Below the pieces are notes generated by a model. It was not told the DNA's origin, searched no databases, and saw only the letters and a program-made list of their open reading frames with translations. Positions 1 to 8,431 of a stretch of DNA of 64,000 nt are shown in pieces. The position numbers and the translations under genes were made by a program. Position 1 is the first letter of the stretch, and the number at the start of each line of letters is the position of its first letter. The DNA comes from Bradyrhizobium sp. URHD0069 (GTDB lineage Bacteria > Pseudomonadota > Alphaproteobacteria > Rhizobiales > Xanthobacteraceae): contig NZ_JNIJ01000005.1 of NCBI RefSeq assembly GCF_000701345.1, positions 186,001 through 250,000 of the forward strand, read 5' to 3'.

Positions 1-1
1 C

Positions 2-139
2 GAGCGCAAGTTCAAGGCCTTGGCCGAGGGCGGTACGGTGAACATGCCGTTCAGCCAGACCTTCTGGGCCAAGGGGTTCGGGATGTGCGTCGATCAGTTC
101 GGGATTCCGTGGATGGTCAACTGTCCGAAGGAAGATTGA
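2..139 (+). CDS. VOC/PhnB-like family protein, C-terminal end only
   Basis: Only the last 45 codons are in the window; the reading frame is open from base 2 to the TGA at 137-139. The visible protein contains FWAKGFGMCVDQFGIPWMVN, the typical last beta strands of PhnB-like vicinal-oxygen-chelate proteins, which usually read close to FWAxxFGMxxDRFGxPWMVN. These small proteins fold as paired beta-alpha modules around a metal or ligand site; many are uncharacterised. The true start and the N-terminal module lie outside the window, so no substrate can be proposed. Confidence 0.75.
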   Translation, partial: ERKFKALAEGGTVNMPFSQTFWAKGFGMCVDQFGIPWMVNCPKED

Positions 140-224
140 TCGGTCTCTATTCGTTTGGAGCGCGATCTCGGGACAAACCAAGACGCTCGTCCCAGAACCG
201 ATATCAACTTTTTGCCGATCGCGC

Positions 225-653
225 TCATCGGCAGGAGGGATAAATCGCCGTGAGCTCGCGCCCGCGCAGCAGCAACAGCCGCGACGTCAATCCGCCATGG
301 CGGCGTATCCAGTTGCGCACCCCGGAGGGATAGGCCTCCAGCACAACTTCGGATGCTTCCGGCTCGGCATATATCCGGCCGAGCCTGTCGATCGATCGCG
401 CGGCGTGAAATCCCAATATCGCGCGGCGCGTCACGCAGATCCGTTCCCTCGGGACCATGCTCAGCACCAGCGTGCAGGCCGACAGGCACGGCCCATCGAT
501 TACCACGCGTTCGCGCGAGGCGCGCACGCGCTCGAACAGATCGAGGAACGGGCCGACCTCTCCGCCCGGGCTGGCGAGGATGCGAATCTCGGCATGCGCC
601 TCCGGCAAAGCCAGACCGCACAGGATCACAGCGGCGAGAAAAATCTTTTTCAT
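225..653 (-). CDS. Secreted ClpP/crotonase-fold hypothetical protein
   Basis: A 142-residue protein starting at MKKIFLAAVILCGLALPEAHA, a clear Sec signal peptide with a cleavage site after AHA. The mature part opens with RILASPGGEV and then DGPCLSACTLVLS. The GG...SAC pattern is that of periplasmic ClpP-like proteins (COG3904 type), in which the Ser of SAC sits where the ClpP nucleophile would be. No clear His/Asp partners were assigned, so protease activity is not shown. An in-frame ATG at 668 would give a five-residue N-terminal extension without a better ribosome binding site; 653 was preferred because the signal peptide begins there. It stands alone, with no operon partner. Confidence 0.6.
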   Translation of the reverse strand: MKKIFLAAVILCGLALPEAHAEIRILASPGGEVGPFLDLFERVRASRERVVIDGPCLSACTLVLSMVPRERICVTRRAILGFHAARSIDRLGRIYAEPEASEVVLEAYPSGVRNWIRRHGGLTSRLLLLRGRELTAIYPSCR

Positions 654-924
654 GACGGCCGTTCGCATGCTTGCGCGGCGCCGTATTCCGCAAAGTGGAT
701 ACCGGTTGTGAACGGAACACGCGCGAACTATTAAGTAGAGCATTTCCTTGCGGCAAACCGGATTCCATCTTGCCGGAAATGCTCGGTACGATGACCGGAA
801 GAATAGTCAACGGCAGTGCGTGAGACAAGGTTCCGTTACTGCGCCGGAAACACCGGCCTCGCCAACGGCTGGCGCGTCGTCGCGGTCAATCAGCGCTGGT
901 AGGCGAAGGTTGCAATTTAGCGAG

Positions 925-1047
925 GGTAGGGTGGGCCAAGCCAACGGGTCGCGCGCATGCGCGCCGGATGATAAACTCCGCTAACCCACCACCATCAATG
1001 CACGCCCTTTTGATCAAGGTGGGCACGGCGCGGAGCCTTTAGCCCAT
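925..1047. repeat. Dispersed intergenic repeat, copy A
   Basis: The 305-base gap 744-1048 holds no convincing gene. Its right half contains a repeat whose core at 951-991 matches 2442-2482 (copy B) at nearly every base, including the shared string GATGATAAACTCCGC. Both copies also carry a GGTGGGC-type arm that can pair with a later GCCCAC-type arm. This fits the short palindromic intergenic repeats common in Bradyrhizobium chromosomes. The rest of the gap shows nothing recognisable. Confidence 0.6.
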
Positions 1048-1048
1048 C

Positions 1049-1837
1049 CTACGAATTCCGTCGTTGGCCGCGCAGCGTCGGCAATCCGATGCCGGCGGCG
1101 TCGAAGCCGCCATCGACGGCGAGGATTTGCCCGGTGATGTAGCTTGATCGGTCGCTGCACAGAAAGAACACCGCTTCCGCCAGCTCTTCTTCAAGGCCGT
1201 AGCGGTTGAGCGGGATCGCGTCGTGATAGTCGGCGCGGATCTCCGGGGTGTGGACGGCTTTCGCCATCGCGGTCTCGACCGGGCCGGGCGCGACGCCGTT
1301 GACGCGAATGCCGAGCGACGCCAGTTCGACGGCGAGTTGCTTGGTAAGATGCGCAAGTCCGGCCTTGCTGGTGCCGTAGGCCGAGCGCAGCGTCGAGGCA
1401 CGCACCGCCGAGATCGAGGTGATGTTAACGATCGCGCCGCCGCCATGTTCGCGCATCAAAGGCGCGGCCGCCTTGGTGCAGAGGAACGGCCCGGTGAGAT
1501 TGACAGCCAGCACACGGCTCCAATCGTCGTTGGAAGTCTCCAGGAGCGGCGCGAACACAGCGATACCGGCGTTGTTGATCAAGGCATCAAGCCGGCCGAA
1601 GCGCCGTTCGATTTCGGCGACTGCGCTCGCAACCGCCTTTGCATCGGAAACGTCACAATGCAATCCCATCGTATGGCCGGGAGCGGCCAGCGCTTCCACG
1701 CTGGTCGATAACAGCTCGCTTTCGATGTCGAGCAGCGCCACGCGCCAGCCCTCGGCGAGAAACCGTTTCGCCACCGCAAGGCCGATGCCGCGCGCGGCGC
1801 CGGTGACCAGTGCGACTTTTTGCGGAGAAGGAGGCAT
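1049..1837 (-). CDS. SDR family NAD(P)-dependent oxidoreductase
   Basis: A 262-residue classical short-chain dehydrogenase/reductase. The cofactor motif TGAARGIG is at residues 12-19, NNAG at 88-91, and the catalytic Tyr154 and Lys158 lie in YGTSK; Ser141 or Ser143 completes the triad. Asp37 at the end of strand 2 (LLDIES) suggests a preference for NAD(H). Length and motif spacing are normal. The start at 1837 was chosen because the Rossmann fold begins directly after it; upstream in-frame codons encode unrelated sequence. Divergent from the cupin gene at 2028. Substrate unknown. Confidence 0.88.
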   Translation of the reverse strand: MPPSPQKVALVTGAARGIGLAVAKRFLAEGWRVALLDIESELLSTSVEALAAPGHTMGLHCDVSDAKAVASAVAEIERRFGRLDALINNAGIAVFAPLLETSNDDWSRVLAVNLTGPFLCTKAAAPLMREHGGGAIVNITSISAVRASTLRSAYGTSKAGLAHLTKQLAVELASLGIRVNGVAPGPVETAMAKAVHTPEIRADYHDAIPLNRYGLEEELAEAVFFLCSDRSSYITGQILAVDGGFDAAGIGLPTLRGQRRNS

Positions 1838-2027
1838 GGAGGTCCGTTTGTGGTTGATGAGCTGAGCGTTCCTATAACCCATGCCGTGCATCGTGTCCCG
1901 GACCCACCTCGGCCAATCCTCAGCGACCCGGATCAGCGCGCACCGCTTGCGCGCCGCGCCGTATCCGGGGCACGACTGCAAGTCGCGAAGGAAACGCGCA
2001 GTGCCGGCAAGGGAAAGGACAAACCGG

Positions 2028-2411
2028 ATGATCGTCGTGGACGTCAGGGACGCAACGCCCGAATCATGGCGACTGGGTGTGGAAAGCCGCATGCTGGTCG
2101 CGGCCAGCAACGGGGCGGCGCAACTGTGCATCTTCGAGCAATGGATCGCGCCCGGCGCCGGCGCGCCGACCCATTCTCATCCGGTCGAAGAAGTGCTGAC
2201 CGTGCGCGACGGCGAGGCCGAGATGTGGCTGGATGAAGAGCGCGTCATTGTGTCAGCGGGGCAATCGCTGATCGTGCCGGCCAGGCGCAGGCACGGCTTC
2301 CGCAATTCCGGCACGACGACGCTGCACATCCATGCAGTGCTGGCGTCGCCCGTTTTCGAAGCCACGATGGAAAGTGAGACGGAAGCAGTGCGAAGGTGGG
2401 ATGCCGCCTGA
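2028..2411 (+). CDS. Cupin domain-containing protein
   Basis: A 127-residue single-domain cupin. Motif 1 is visible as APTHSHPVEEVLTVRDGEAE (two His and one Glu as metal ligands) and motif 2 as VPARRRHGFRNSG with its His. The ATG at 2028 follows the purine-rich GGGAAAGGA; the open frame continues upstream, but that sequence does not look like protein. It is divergent from the SDR gene with 190 bases between starts, so the two may share a control region. Cupins of this size are often small-molecule-binding or dioxygenase-like; the substrate cannot be read from sequence. Confidence 0.82.
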   Translation: MIVVDVRDATPESWRLGVESRMLVAASNGAAQLCIFEQWIAPGAGAPTHSHPVEEVLTVRDGEAEMWLDEERVIVSAGQSLIVPARRRHGFRNSGTTTLHIHAVLASPVFEATMESETEAVRRWDAA

Positions 2412-2546
2412 GCGGCTTAGGGTTGGGAAAGCCATCAGGCCGCGCGAATGCGCGCCCGATGATAAACTCCGCGTGCCCACCAATTGATCGTCGTCCAGCT
2501 CGCGGTGGGCAGGGCGCAAAGAGCGCCATTGCCCACGCTACACTCA
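2412..2546. repeat. Dispersed intergenic repeat, copy B
   Basis: Lies between the cupin gene and the convergent hxlR gene. The core 2442-2482 matches copy A at 951-991. A hairpin is formed by GTGGGC at 2505-2510 and GCCCAC at 2531-2536, with further GGCGC/GCGCC pairing inside. It could act as a bidirectional transcription terminator for the two convergent genes, but there is no clear U tract. Confidence 0.6.
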
Positions 2547-3053
2547 CTACTTCTTCCGCTTTCTCGCCAGCACCCGCTGATACGCCGCCTGCAAGCGCTC
2601 GCCGACACTCGGGCCGGCCTTCCGGCGCCGCTTCACGCCGAGATGGCTCTCGCGCAATTCGTCTGTGAATTCGGCCCACATTTTCGGGCCGCCCTCGCTC
2701 AGGAGCTTGGCGCGGATGCCGAGTTCTTCGCTCACAGGGAGATACTTGTATCCCCAGCCCGAAATCTGCGCCAGAATCGGCAGCATCTCGATGCCTTTTT
2801 CGGTCAGCGAGTAGATTCCCTTCTGCTTGTGGCTGGGATCGTCGTCGCGGGTAATGATGCCTTGGTCGAGCAGCGTCTTCAGTCGGTCGGCGAGGATGTT
2901 GGAGGAAATGTGCTCCTCGGACTTGGTCAACAGCTCGCGAAAATGCCGCCGGTTGCCGAACATCATGTCGCGAACGATCAAGAGGCTCCATTTGTCCCCA
3001 ACCACTTCGAGCGTCAGGTTGATCGGGCAGCCCGAGCGTTGATTGTCGTCCAT
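2547..3053 (-). CDS. HxlR/MarR-like winged-helix transcriptional regulator
   Basis: A 168-residue HxlR-family regulator. The family signature is near the N-terminus: CPINLTLEVVGDKWSLLIV followed by FRELL, with the usual Cys near residue 9 and the winged helix through EHISSNILADRLKTLLD. HxlR proteins act as dimers and often sense reactive or phenolic compounds, sometimes through that Cys. The start at 3053 has GGAG seven bases upstream; the longer frame to 3320 crosses into the divergent gene and was rejected. The Lys/Arg-rich C-terminal tail is longer than in the shortest family members. It probably regulates the divergent operon from 3160. Confidence 0.9.
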   Translation of the reverse strand: MDDNQRSGCPINLTLEVVGDKWSLLIVRDMMFGNRRHFRELLTKSEEHISSNILADRLKTLLDQGIITRDDDPSHKQKGIYSLTEKGIEMLPILAQISGWGYKYLPVSEELGIRAKLLSEGGPKMWAEFTDELRESHLGVKRRRKAGPSVGERLQAAYQRVLARKRKK

Positions 3054-3159
3054 TGCATCTCCAAACGTGCTGCGGAACCTCTCAAAAACTGCTTGCAATA
3101 TTGCACCGGTTATTTCAGAATACAACCAGTTGCAAAATGAGAGCAGTTTGGAGGGCGGC
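3054..3159. promoter_or_regulatory. Divergent promoter/operator region of hxlR and the reductase operon
   Basis: The 106-base gap between divergent starts holds a perfect 12-base palindrome TGCAATATTGCA at 3094-3105, a second half-site TTGCA at 3130-3134, and an outer pair AACTGC (3088-3093) / GCAGTT (3143-3148). HxlR regulators bind AT-rich palindromes of this kind between themselves and their targets. Binding is inferred from position only. Confidence 0.5.
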
Positions 3160-3705
3160 ATGGCAAAGCTGATCATGTGGAATCTGATGACGCTGGACGG
3201 TTTCGTCGAAGGCCCAAATCGCGACATTTCCTGGCATTTCGACGTCTGGGGCGAGGAACTGGACCGTCTGGGCATCGAGCAGGGCAAGGCCGCCGGCGGG
3301 TTGCTGTTCGGCCGCGTCACCTATGAATTGATGGCGAACCACTGGCCAAGCGAGACCGGCGAGGTAGCGGATTTCATGAACGCCCTGCCGAAATATGTGT
3401 TCTCGCGCACGCAGAAGACGTCGAACTGGAATAACACGCAGCTCTTCAATGATGATGTGACGGCAACCGTCACACGGTTGAAACGCGAAAACACTAAAGA
3501 CATCCTGCTGTTCGGCAGTGCCGATCTCGCCGCGACCCTTATTCCGCACGGGCTGATCGACGAGTTCCGTCTTGCAGTGAACCCGATCATCCTTGGCGGT
3601 GGCACGCCGCTGTTCAAGCCCGGCGAGCGCGTCAAGCTCAGGCTGCTCGACTCAAAGACGCTGTCGACCGGTGTCGTGATCCTGCGGTACGAACCGGCGA
3701 AGTAA
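3160..3705 (+). CDS. Dihydrofolate reductase-like (RibD C-terminal domain) protein
   Basis: A 181-residue protein of the RibD C-terminal/DHFR-like family. It begins MAKLIMWNLMTLDGF, contains LLFGRVTYELM, and ends with ILGGGTPLFKPG, all typical positions in this family, which binds NADPH in a DHFR-like fold. Most members that are not fused to RibD have no proven substrate. The ATG at 3160 is preceded by GGAGGG with good spacing; the longer open frame runs through the divergent promoter and was rejected. First gene of a likely operon with the SnoaL-like and GST genes (gaps of 14 and 15 bases), opposite hxlR. Confidence 0.87.
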   Translation: MAKLIMWNLMTLDGFVEGPNRDISWHFDVWGEELDRLGIEQGKAAGGLLFGRVTYELMANHWPSETGEVADFMNALPKYVFSRTQKTSNWNNTQLFNDDVTATVTRLKRENTKDILLFGSADLAATLIPHGLIDEFRLAVNPIILGGGTPLFKPGERVKLRLLDSKTLSTGVVILRYEPAK

Positions 3706-3719
3706 CGGGAGAATGCGGA

Positions 3720-4091
3720 ATGCCCGATCGCGACAAGCAAAAAATCATCCGCGCCATCTTCGCCGCCTATATGTCGAACGACCGCAAGGCCGTTGAAGAC
3801 GCCCTCGCTGACGATTTCCGCTTTACGAGCCCGTATGACGACGAGATCGACAAGGCGACCTATTTCGTACGCTGCTGGCGCAACACCGAATGGATCGAGC
3901 GGCACGAGCTCGAACGCATCTTTGTCGAGGGCGACGAAGCCTTCGTAACCTACAAATGCGTGGCGAGAGGCGGGAAGAATTTCCGCAATACGGAGTTCTT
4001 CAGCTTCGAGGGCGACAAGGTAAAGCGCATCGAGGTGTATTTCGGCGCCACCTATCAGAACGGCGTCTTCGTCAAGCAGAGCGAAAGCTGA
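3720..4091 (+). CDS. SnoaL-like / NTF2-fold protein
   Basis: A 123-residue protein with the layout of nuclear-transport-factor-2-like proteins: an N-terminal helix pair (KQKIIRAIFAAYMSNDRKAVEDAL), DDFRFTSPYDDEID, then a curved beta sheet ending FFSFEGDKVKRIEVYFG. The family includes SnoaL polyketide cyclases, isomerases and many stress proteins of unknown role. It sits 14 bases after the reductase-like gene and 15 before the GST gene, so it is probably co-transcribed. No catalytic residues can be assigned with confidence. Confidence 0.82.
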   Translation: MPDRDKQKIIRAIFAAYMSNDRKAVEDALADDFRFTSPYDDEIDKATYFVRCWRNTEWIERHELERIFVEGDEAFVTYKCVARGGKNFRNTEFFSFEGDKVKRIEVYFGATYQNGVFVKQSES

Positions 4092-4106
4092 GCAGGAGTT
4101 ATCCGC

Positions 4107-4766
4107 ATGTCCCTCACGCTGCATTTCCACCCGCTAGCATCGTACTGCCACAAGGTGTTGATTGCGCTGTATGAGAACGATGCGCCGTTCACGCCCAACA
4201 TCGTCGATCTCGGTAACCCGACCAAGCGCGCGGCGCTATTGAAGCTGTGGCCGATCGGTAAGTTTCCGGTGCTGGAGGACGACGCGCGCAACCAAACGGT
4301 CCCGGAATCAACCGTCATCATCGAGTACCTCGACCGGTATTATCCGGGAAGGACGCCATTCATTCCTGCGGAGTTCGATCGCGCATGGCGGGCGCGCCTG
4401 CGCGACCGATTCTACGATCTGTATGTGCACGAGCCGATGCAGAAAATTGTCGGAGACCGATTGCGTCCGCCGGAGAAGAAGGATCCGCATGGCGTCGAAG
4501 AAGCCAGGGCGCGGCTGCGGGCTTCGTACAACATCATCGATCATGAGATGGCAGCGCAGACCTGGGCGATAGGCGAAAAGTTCAGTCTCGCCGATTGCGC
4601 CGCCGCGCCGGCGCTGTTCTATGCCAACGAGGTGATGCCGTTTGGCGACAGCCACAAGAACGTCGCCGCGTATTTCAATCGCCTGAAGGCGCGGCCGTCC
4701 TATGCGCGCGTGCTCAGGGAGGCCGAGCCGTATTTCGCGATGTTCCCGAAAGAGGCGTCGGCGTGA
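4107..4766 (+). CDS. Glutathione S-transferase family protein
   Basis: A 219-residue GST. The N-terminal thioredoxin-like domain reads HFHPLASYCHKVLIALYEN, with a Ser-Tyr-Cys stretch where the catalytic residue lies. GKFPVLEDD holds the cis-Pro and VPESTVIIEYLDRYYPG holds the ES glutathione-binding pair. The helical C-terminal domain includes FSLADCAAAPALFYA with the conserved Asp cap. Length is normal. It closes the probable operon 3160-4766 next to an HxlR regulator, which suggests detoxification of an electrophile; that role is inferred. Confidence 0.88.
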   Translation: MSLTLHFHPLASYCHKVLIALYENDAPFTPNIVDLGNPTKRAALLKLWPIGKFPVLEDDARNQTVPESTVIIEYLDRYYPGRTPFIPAEFDRAWRARLRDRFYDLYVHEPMQKIVGDRLRPPEKKDPHGVEEARARLRASYNIIDHEMAAQTWAIGEKFSLADCAAAPALFYANEVMPFGDSHKNVAAYFNRLKARPSYARVLREAEPYFAMFPKEASA

Positions 4767-4908
4767 CGCCGCCGGCTGCGTTTTCGATAGCAATTACCTG
4801 CGAAATAATTCCGCCGGACATGTCGGTGCCGCAAAACCCCATTCGTCTTGTTGATGGGCGCTGGTTCGAAAGCCGGCCTGCTGAATTGAAGCCAAACGGA
4901 GCGTGACG

Positions 4909-5325
4909 ATGCGATTCATGGTGATTGTGAAGGCCGACAAGAATACCGAAGCCGGCGTGATGCCCAGCACGGAACTGCTTACGGCGATGGGCAAGTTCAA
5001 CGAAGAAATGGTGAACGCCGGCCTTTTGCTGGCGGGCGAAGGGCTGCATCCGACGTCGAAAGGCGCCCGGATCAAATATTCCGGAAAACAGCCGAGCGTG
5101 AGCCGTGGCCCATTCACGGTGACCAATGATCTCGTCGCCGGCTTCTGGCTGATCCAGGTCAAGTCGCTGGACGAGGCGATCGACTGGATGAAGCGCGCGC
5201 CGTTTGACGGCGGCGCCGAAATCGAACTCCGGCAGGTCTTCGATACCGAAGATTTCGGTGAAGCGCTGACGCCCGAATTGCGCGAGCAGGAAGAGCGCCT
5301 CCGCGCGCAGGTCGAAAAGAAGTAA
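4909..5325 (+). CDS. YciI-like (DGPF domain) family protein, paralogue 1
   Basis: A 138-residue YciI-related protein (MRFMVIVKADKNTEAG...). The usual DGPF motif appears as SRGPFTVTNDLVAGFWLIQV. The fold is a ferredoxin-like alpha/beta dimer; several members associate with ECF sigma factors, but none is present here. ATG at 4909 is preferred over the GTG two codons upstream because the family starts MR(F/Y)M. It shares about half its visible positions with the next gene, so the two are tandem paralogues separated by a palindromic repeat. Confidence 0.85.
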   Translation: MRFMVIVKADKNTEAGVMPSTELLTAMGKFNEEMVNAGLLLAGEGLHPTSKGARIKYSGKQPSVSRGPFTVTNDLVAGFWLIQVKSLDEAIDWMKRAPFDGGAEIELRQVFDTEDFGEALTPELREQEERLRAQVEKK

Positions 5326-5338
5326 ATCCGTCCCCACG

Positions 5339-5426
5339 GTCATTCCGGGGCAGCCGTCAGGCTGAACCGGAATCCAGCGATTATCGCGCGAGATTCTGGT
5401 TCGCGCTCCGCGCGCCCCGGAATGAC
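5339..5426. repeat. Palindromic intergenic repeat with 13-base terminal arms
   Basis: GTCATTCCGGGGC at 5339-5351 is exactly complementary to GCCCCGGAATGAC at 5414-5426, with weaker pairing inside. The same end sequence (CCGGAATGAC) recurs near 54320. This fits a dispersed palindromic repeat found in Bradyrhizobium intergenic regions. It lies between the two yciI-like genes. Confidence 0.75.
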
Positions 5427-5450
5427 GGCTACCGACAAAGGACCCCCGCC

Positions 5451-5864
5451 ATGCGATTCATGATGCTGATGATTCCCTTAGGCTACGAGACCGCGCCACC
5501 TGACATCCAGCTCGATCCCGAGCGCGTGCGGGCGATGATGAAATACAACGAAGCGCTGAAGGATGCCGGTGTGCTGATCACGCTCGATGGCCTGCATCCG
5601 CCGTCGACGGGGGCCCGGGTCTCGTTCGCTGGCGGCAAGCCGCTGGTGACTGACGGTCCCTTCACCGAAGCCAAGGAAGTGCTCGGCGGCTACTGGATGA
5701 TCGACGTGAAATCCCGCGAGGAGGCGATCGCCTGGGCCAAGAAGTGCCCGGCCTCGGAGAACGAGATCATCGAAATCCGCCGGGTGCAGGAAATGACGGA
5801 CTTTTCACCGGAGGTCCAGGAGGCCGCGGCTGGCTTCGCCGAGATACAGAAGTCCCGGCCCTGA
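5451..5864 (+). CDS. YciI-like (DGPF domain) family protein, paralogue 2
   Basis: A 137-residue YciI-family protein with an intact TDGPFTEAKEVLGGYWMIDV motif and the family N-terminus MRFMMLM. The Asp of DGPF, together with an Arg or His, is thought to form a small active or binding site. It ends 26 bases before the TetR operator at 5891. Compared with paralogue 1 it keeps the canonical DGPF, so it is closer to the family consensus. Function unknown. Confidence 0.88.
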   Translation: MRFMMLMIPLGYETAPPDIQLDPERVRAMMKYNEALKDAGVLITLDGLHPPSTGARVSFAGGKPLVTDGPFTEAKEVLGGYWMIDVKSREEAIAWAKKCPASENEIIEIRRVQEMTDFSPEVQEAAAGFAEIQKSRP

Positions 5865-5890
5865 CCTTCTGATACTAGTGACCTTTGCGG

Positions 5891-5923
5891 CCAGCTCATG
5901 TAAAAGCCTTTTACATGAGCTGG
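5891..5923. promoter_or_regulatory. 33-base perfect palindrome: likely TetR self-operator over its own start codon
   Basis: CCAGCTCATGTAAAAG at 5891-5906 is exactly complementary to 5908-5923 around one central base. The ATG of the tetR gene (5915-5917) lies in the right arm. Its core ATGTAAA...TTTACAT matches the palindrome at 6688-6706 in front of the next gene. A bound repressor would block both transcription and start-codon access, and the RNA could fold into a hairpin hiding the start codon. Confidence 0.7.
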
Positions 5924-6634
5924 CGCAAGGAACAACGCCGCGCCGAGCGCGGCTATCATCACGGCAATCTGAAGGAGGCGCTGCTGCAGGCAGCGCTCGG
6001 GCTGATCGCCGAAAAAGGCGCGGCCGGCTTTACCTTTGCCGATGCCGCGCGCATGGCCGGCGTCAGCCCGGCCGCACCCTACCGGCATTTCCGCGACCGC
6101 GACGAATTGCTGGCGAGTATCGCGCAGCGTGGCTTCGAGCAGTTCGAGGCGCGCTTGACCGGGGCCTGGGACGACGGCCGCCCGGATACCGTCACCGCGT
6201 TCGAGCGGGTAGGAAAAGCCTATCTTGCCTTCGCCCGCGAAGAGCCGGCGTTCTATTCGGCGATGTTCGAATCAGGGCTTCCTGTCGACCTCAACCCCAC
6301 ACTGCAGGCGGCAGGCGAGCGCGCCTTCGGCATCATCAGAGCCGCCGCAGAACGGCTTGCCGCGTTGGCGCCGCCCGGCATGCCGCGTCCGCCGGCGATG
6401 ATGATGGCGCTGCATATCTGGTCGATGTCGCACGGCGTGGCTTCGCTGTTCGCGCGGGGCGATGCGGCGCGCCGCAAGCTGCCGATGTCGGCGGAGGATC
6501 TTCTGGAAGCACAGGTGCTGATTTATCTGCGCGGTCTCGGCTTCCCGACCGACCGCCGGCCGTCTGCCCAGAACGAGCAGGGGGACCGGAAGCCGGCCGG
6601 TCAGCCTGCAGGGCCTTGGGGCACCCCAAAATAA
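5915..6634 (+). CDS. TetR/AcrR family transcriptional regulator
   Basis: A 239-residue TetR-type repressor. The N-terminal helix-turn-helix reads AGFTFADAARMAGVSPAAPY followed by RHFRDRDELLASI. The C-terminal ligand domain includes the MSHGVASLF stretch of the WHG-type (TetR_C_33) subgroup. ATG at 5915 is chosen because upstream codons encode only the palindrome; a TTG at 5885 is the alternative. Two matching operators (5891-5923 and 6688-6706) suggest self-repression and control of the DUF2852 gene at 6740. Ligand unknown. Confidence 0.88.
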   Translation: MSWRKEQRRAERGYHHGNLKEALLQAALGLIAEKGAAGFTFADAARMAGVSPAAPYRHFRDRDELLASIAQRGFEQFEARLTGAWDDGRPDTVTAFERVGKAYLAFAREEPAFYSAMFESGLPVDLNPTLQAAGERAFGIIRAAAERLAALAPPGMPRPPAMMMALHIWSMSHGVASLFARGDAARRKLPMSAEDLLEAQVLIYLRGLGFPTDRRPSAQNEQGDRKPAGQPAGPWGTPK

Positions 6635-6660
6635 ATTCGAGGGAACCGCCTGCGGCCCGC

Positions 6661-6706
6661 TTGACAAAAATCCGGGATGGTTTAGGTATGTAAATGTTAT
6701 TTACAT
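6661..6706 (+). promoter_or_regulatory. Promoter with overlapping TetR operator for the DUF2852 gene
   Basis: A consensus -35 TTGACA at 6661-6666 is followed by a -10-like TAGGTA at 6683-6688 (16-base spacing). The palindrome ATGTAAAT/ATTTACAT (6688-6706, 3-base spacer) overlaps the -10 end. Its core matches the palindrome over the tetR start at 5891-5923, so the same repressor probably binds both. Confidence 0.65.
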
Positions 6707-6739
6707 TCACAACGGCGTGATGCCGTCATGGAGAGCGAA

Positions 6740-7207
6740 ATGGCCTACACCGCAGATGTCAATCGCTGGCGCGGCCCCGCAGAAGAGCCCTATCGCCCGC
6801 ATATGCTTGATTCACCCTGGCACCCCGGCTGGATCGCCGTGACCGTACTGGGCTTCATCATCTGGTGGCCGATCGGCCTCGCCCTTCTCTTTTTCACACT
6901 TGGGAGCAGAAAAATGACTTGCTGGAGTCACCAGGACCGCTGGTCGAACAAGATGGAGCGGATGCGCAATCGCATGGAACGCCGCGGCTTCGGCTTCGGC
7001 GGGTTTGGTCCTCCCTCGAGCGGCAACCGCGCCTTCGACGAGTACCGCATGGAAACCTTGCAGCGCCTCGAAGAAGAGCAGACCGAATTCAAGGAATTTC
7101 TCAATCGGCTGCGTCACGCCAAGGACAAGGAAGAGTTCGATCAGTTCATGGCGCAGCATCGCCAGCGCCCGACGCCGCCGCCCTCGGACAATCAGCCGCA
7201 GGCATGA
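6740..7207 (+). CDS. DUF2852 domain-containing membrane protein
   Basis: A 155-residue protein with one hydrophobic segment near residues 30-55 (WIAVTVLGFIIWWPIGLALL), then a basic, aromatic stretch (KMERMRNRMERRGFGFGGFG), then a conserved acidic/helical C-terminus (FDEYRMETLQRLEEEQTEFK). This matches the DUF2852 family of alphaproteobacterial inner-membrane proteins, function unknown. ATG at 6740 is preferred over 6728 because GGAGAG lies just upstream at good spacing. Expression is probably controlled by the adjacent TetR through the operator at 6688. A strong terminator follows. Confidence 0.85.
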   Translation: MAYTADVNRWRGPAEEPYRPHMLDSPWHPGWIAVTVLGFIIWWPIGLALLFFTLGSRKMTCWSHQDRWSNKMERMRNRMERRGFGFGGFGPPSSGNRAFDEYRMETLQRLEEEQTEFKEFLNRLRHAKDKEEFDQFMAQHRQRPTPPPSDNQPQA

Positions 7208-7260
7208 TTTGAAGGTTCAGCCGCGGGCGTGATGCCCGCATAGAACCTGATCGCGACACA

Positions 7261-7297
7261 GCCGCCCGTTTGCGAAAAGCAGACGGGCGGCTTTTTT
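7261..7297 (+). terminator. Rho-independent terminator after the DUF2852 gene
   Basis: GCCGCCCGTTTGC (7261-7273) pairs with GCAGACGGGCGGC (7279-7291) around GAAAA, with one G-T pair, followed by six T. Strong intrinsic terminator layout. Confidence 0.92.
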
Positions 7298-7673
7298 GAG
7301 GGCTGGCCTTGCCTGTATGCTCAAGCCGGCTGGCGGCGAGGGCGATCACCCGGCCGCTGCCCGGTCCTTCGACGCCAGCGGTCAGCGGGTAAGCACCAAG
7401 TGGCTGGTGGGAACGTCATTTTCAGGCCAAAATCTACCGCCGGTAACTGCGTATTAACCATGATTAGCGTCTGGTTAGGGCCGTAGAGACGCCTGATAGC
7501 CCTCGTTTTGACATGTTGGCAGCGGATGCAAGCCTCGGCTTTGGACGGGCCTCCCATGCGACACAACAAGGCTTTGGCGCCGGCGCTTACCGCTGCGCCC
7601 GGCCTGCGGTCGCGGAGCCGGCAGCCATTTGCTCCGGAGAATTTGGGACGCTTGCGTTGAGAGGATACCGCTT
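7298..7673 (+). other. Non-coding leader region of the tol operon
   Basis: This 376-base stretch has no convincing reading frame. It presumably holds the tol promoter; a possible -35 TTGACA lies at 7509-7514, but no matching -10 stands out. The last bases carry GAGAGGA before the tolQ start. Confidence 0.4.
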
Positions 7674-8387
<714 letters not shown>

Positions 8388-8431
8388 GGGCGGTATGCGG
8401 TATATTGTGAGCGCATCGTGAGGATCGAACC

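Noticed and set aside
748..984. 78-codon plus-strand frame in the first intergenic gap
   Set aside because: Overlaps the dispersed repeat and has no ribosome site or family match.
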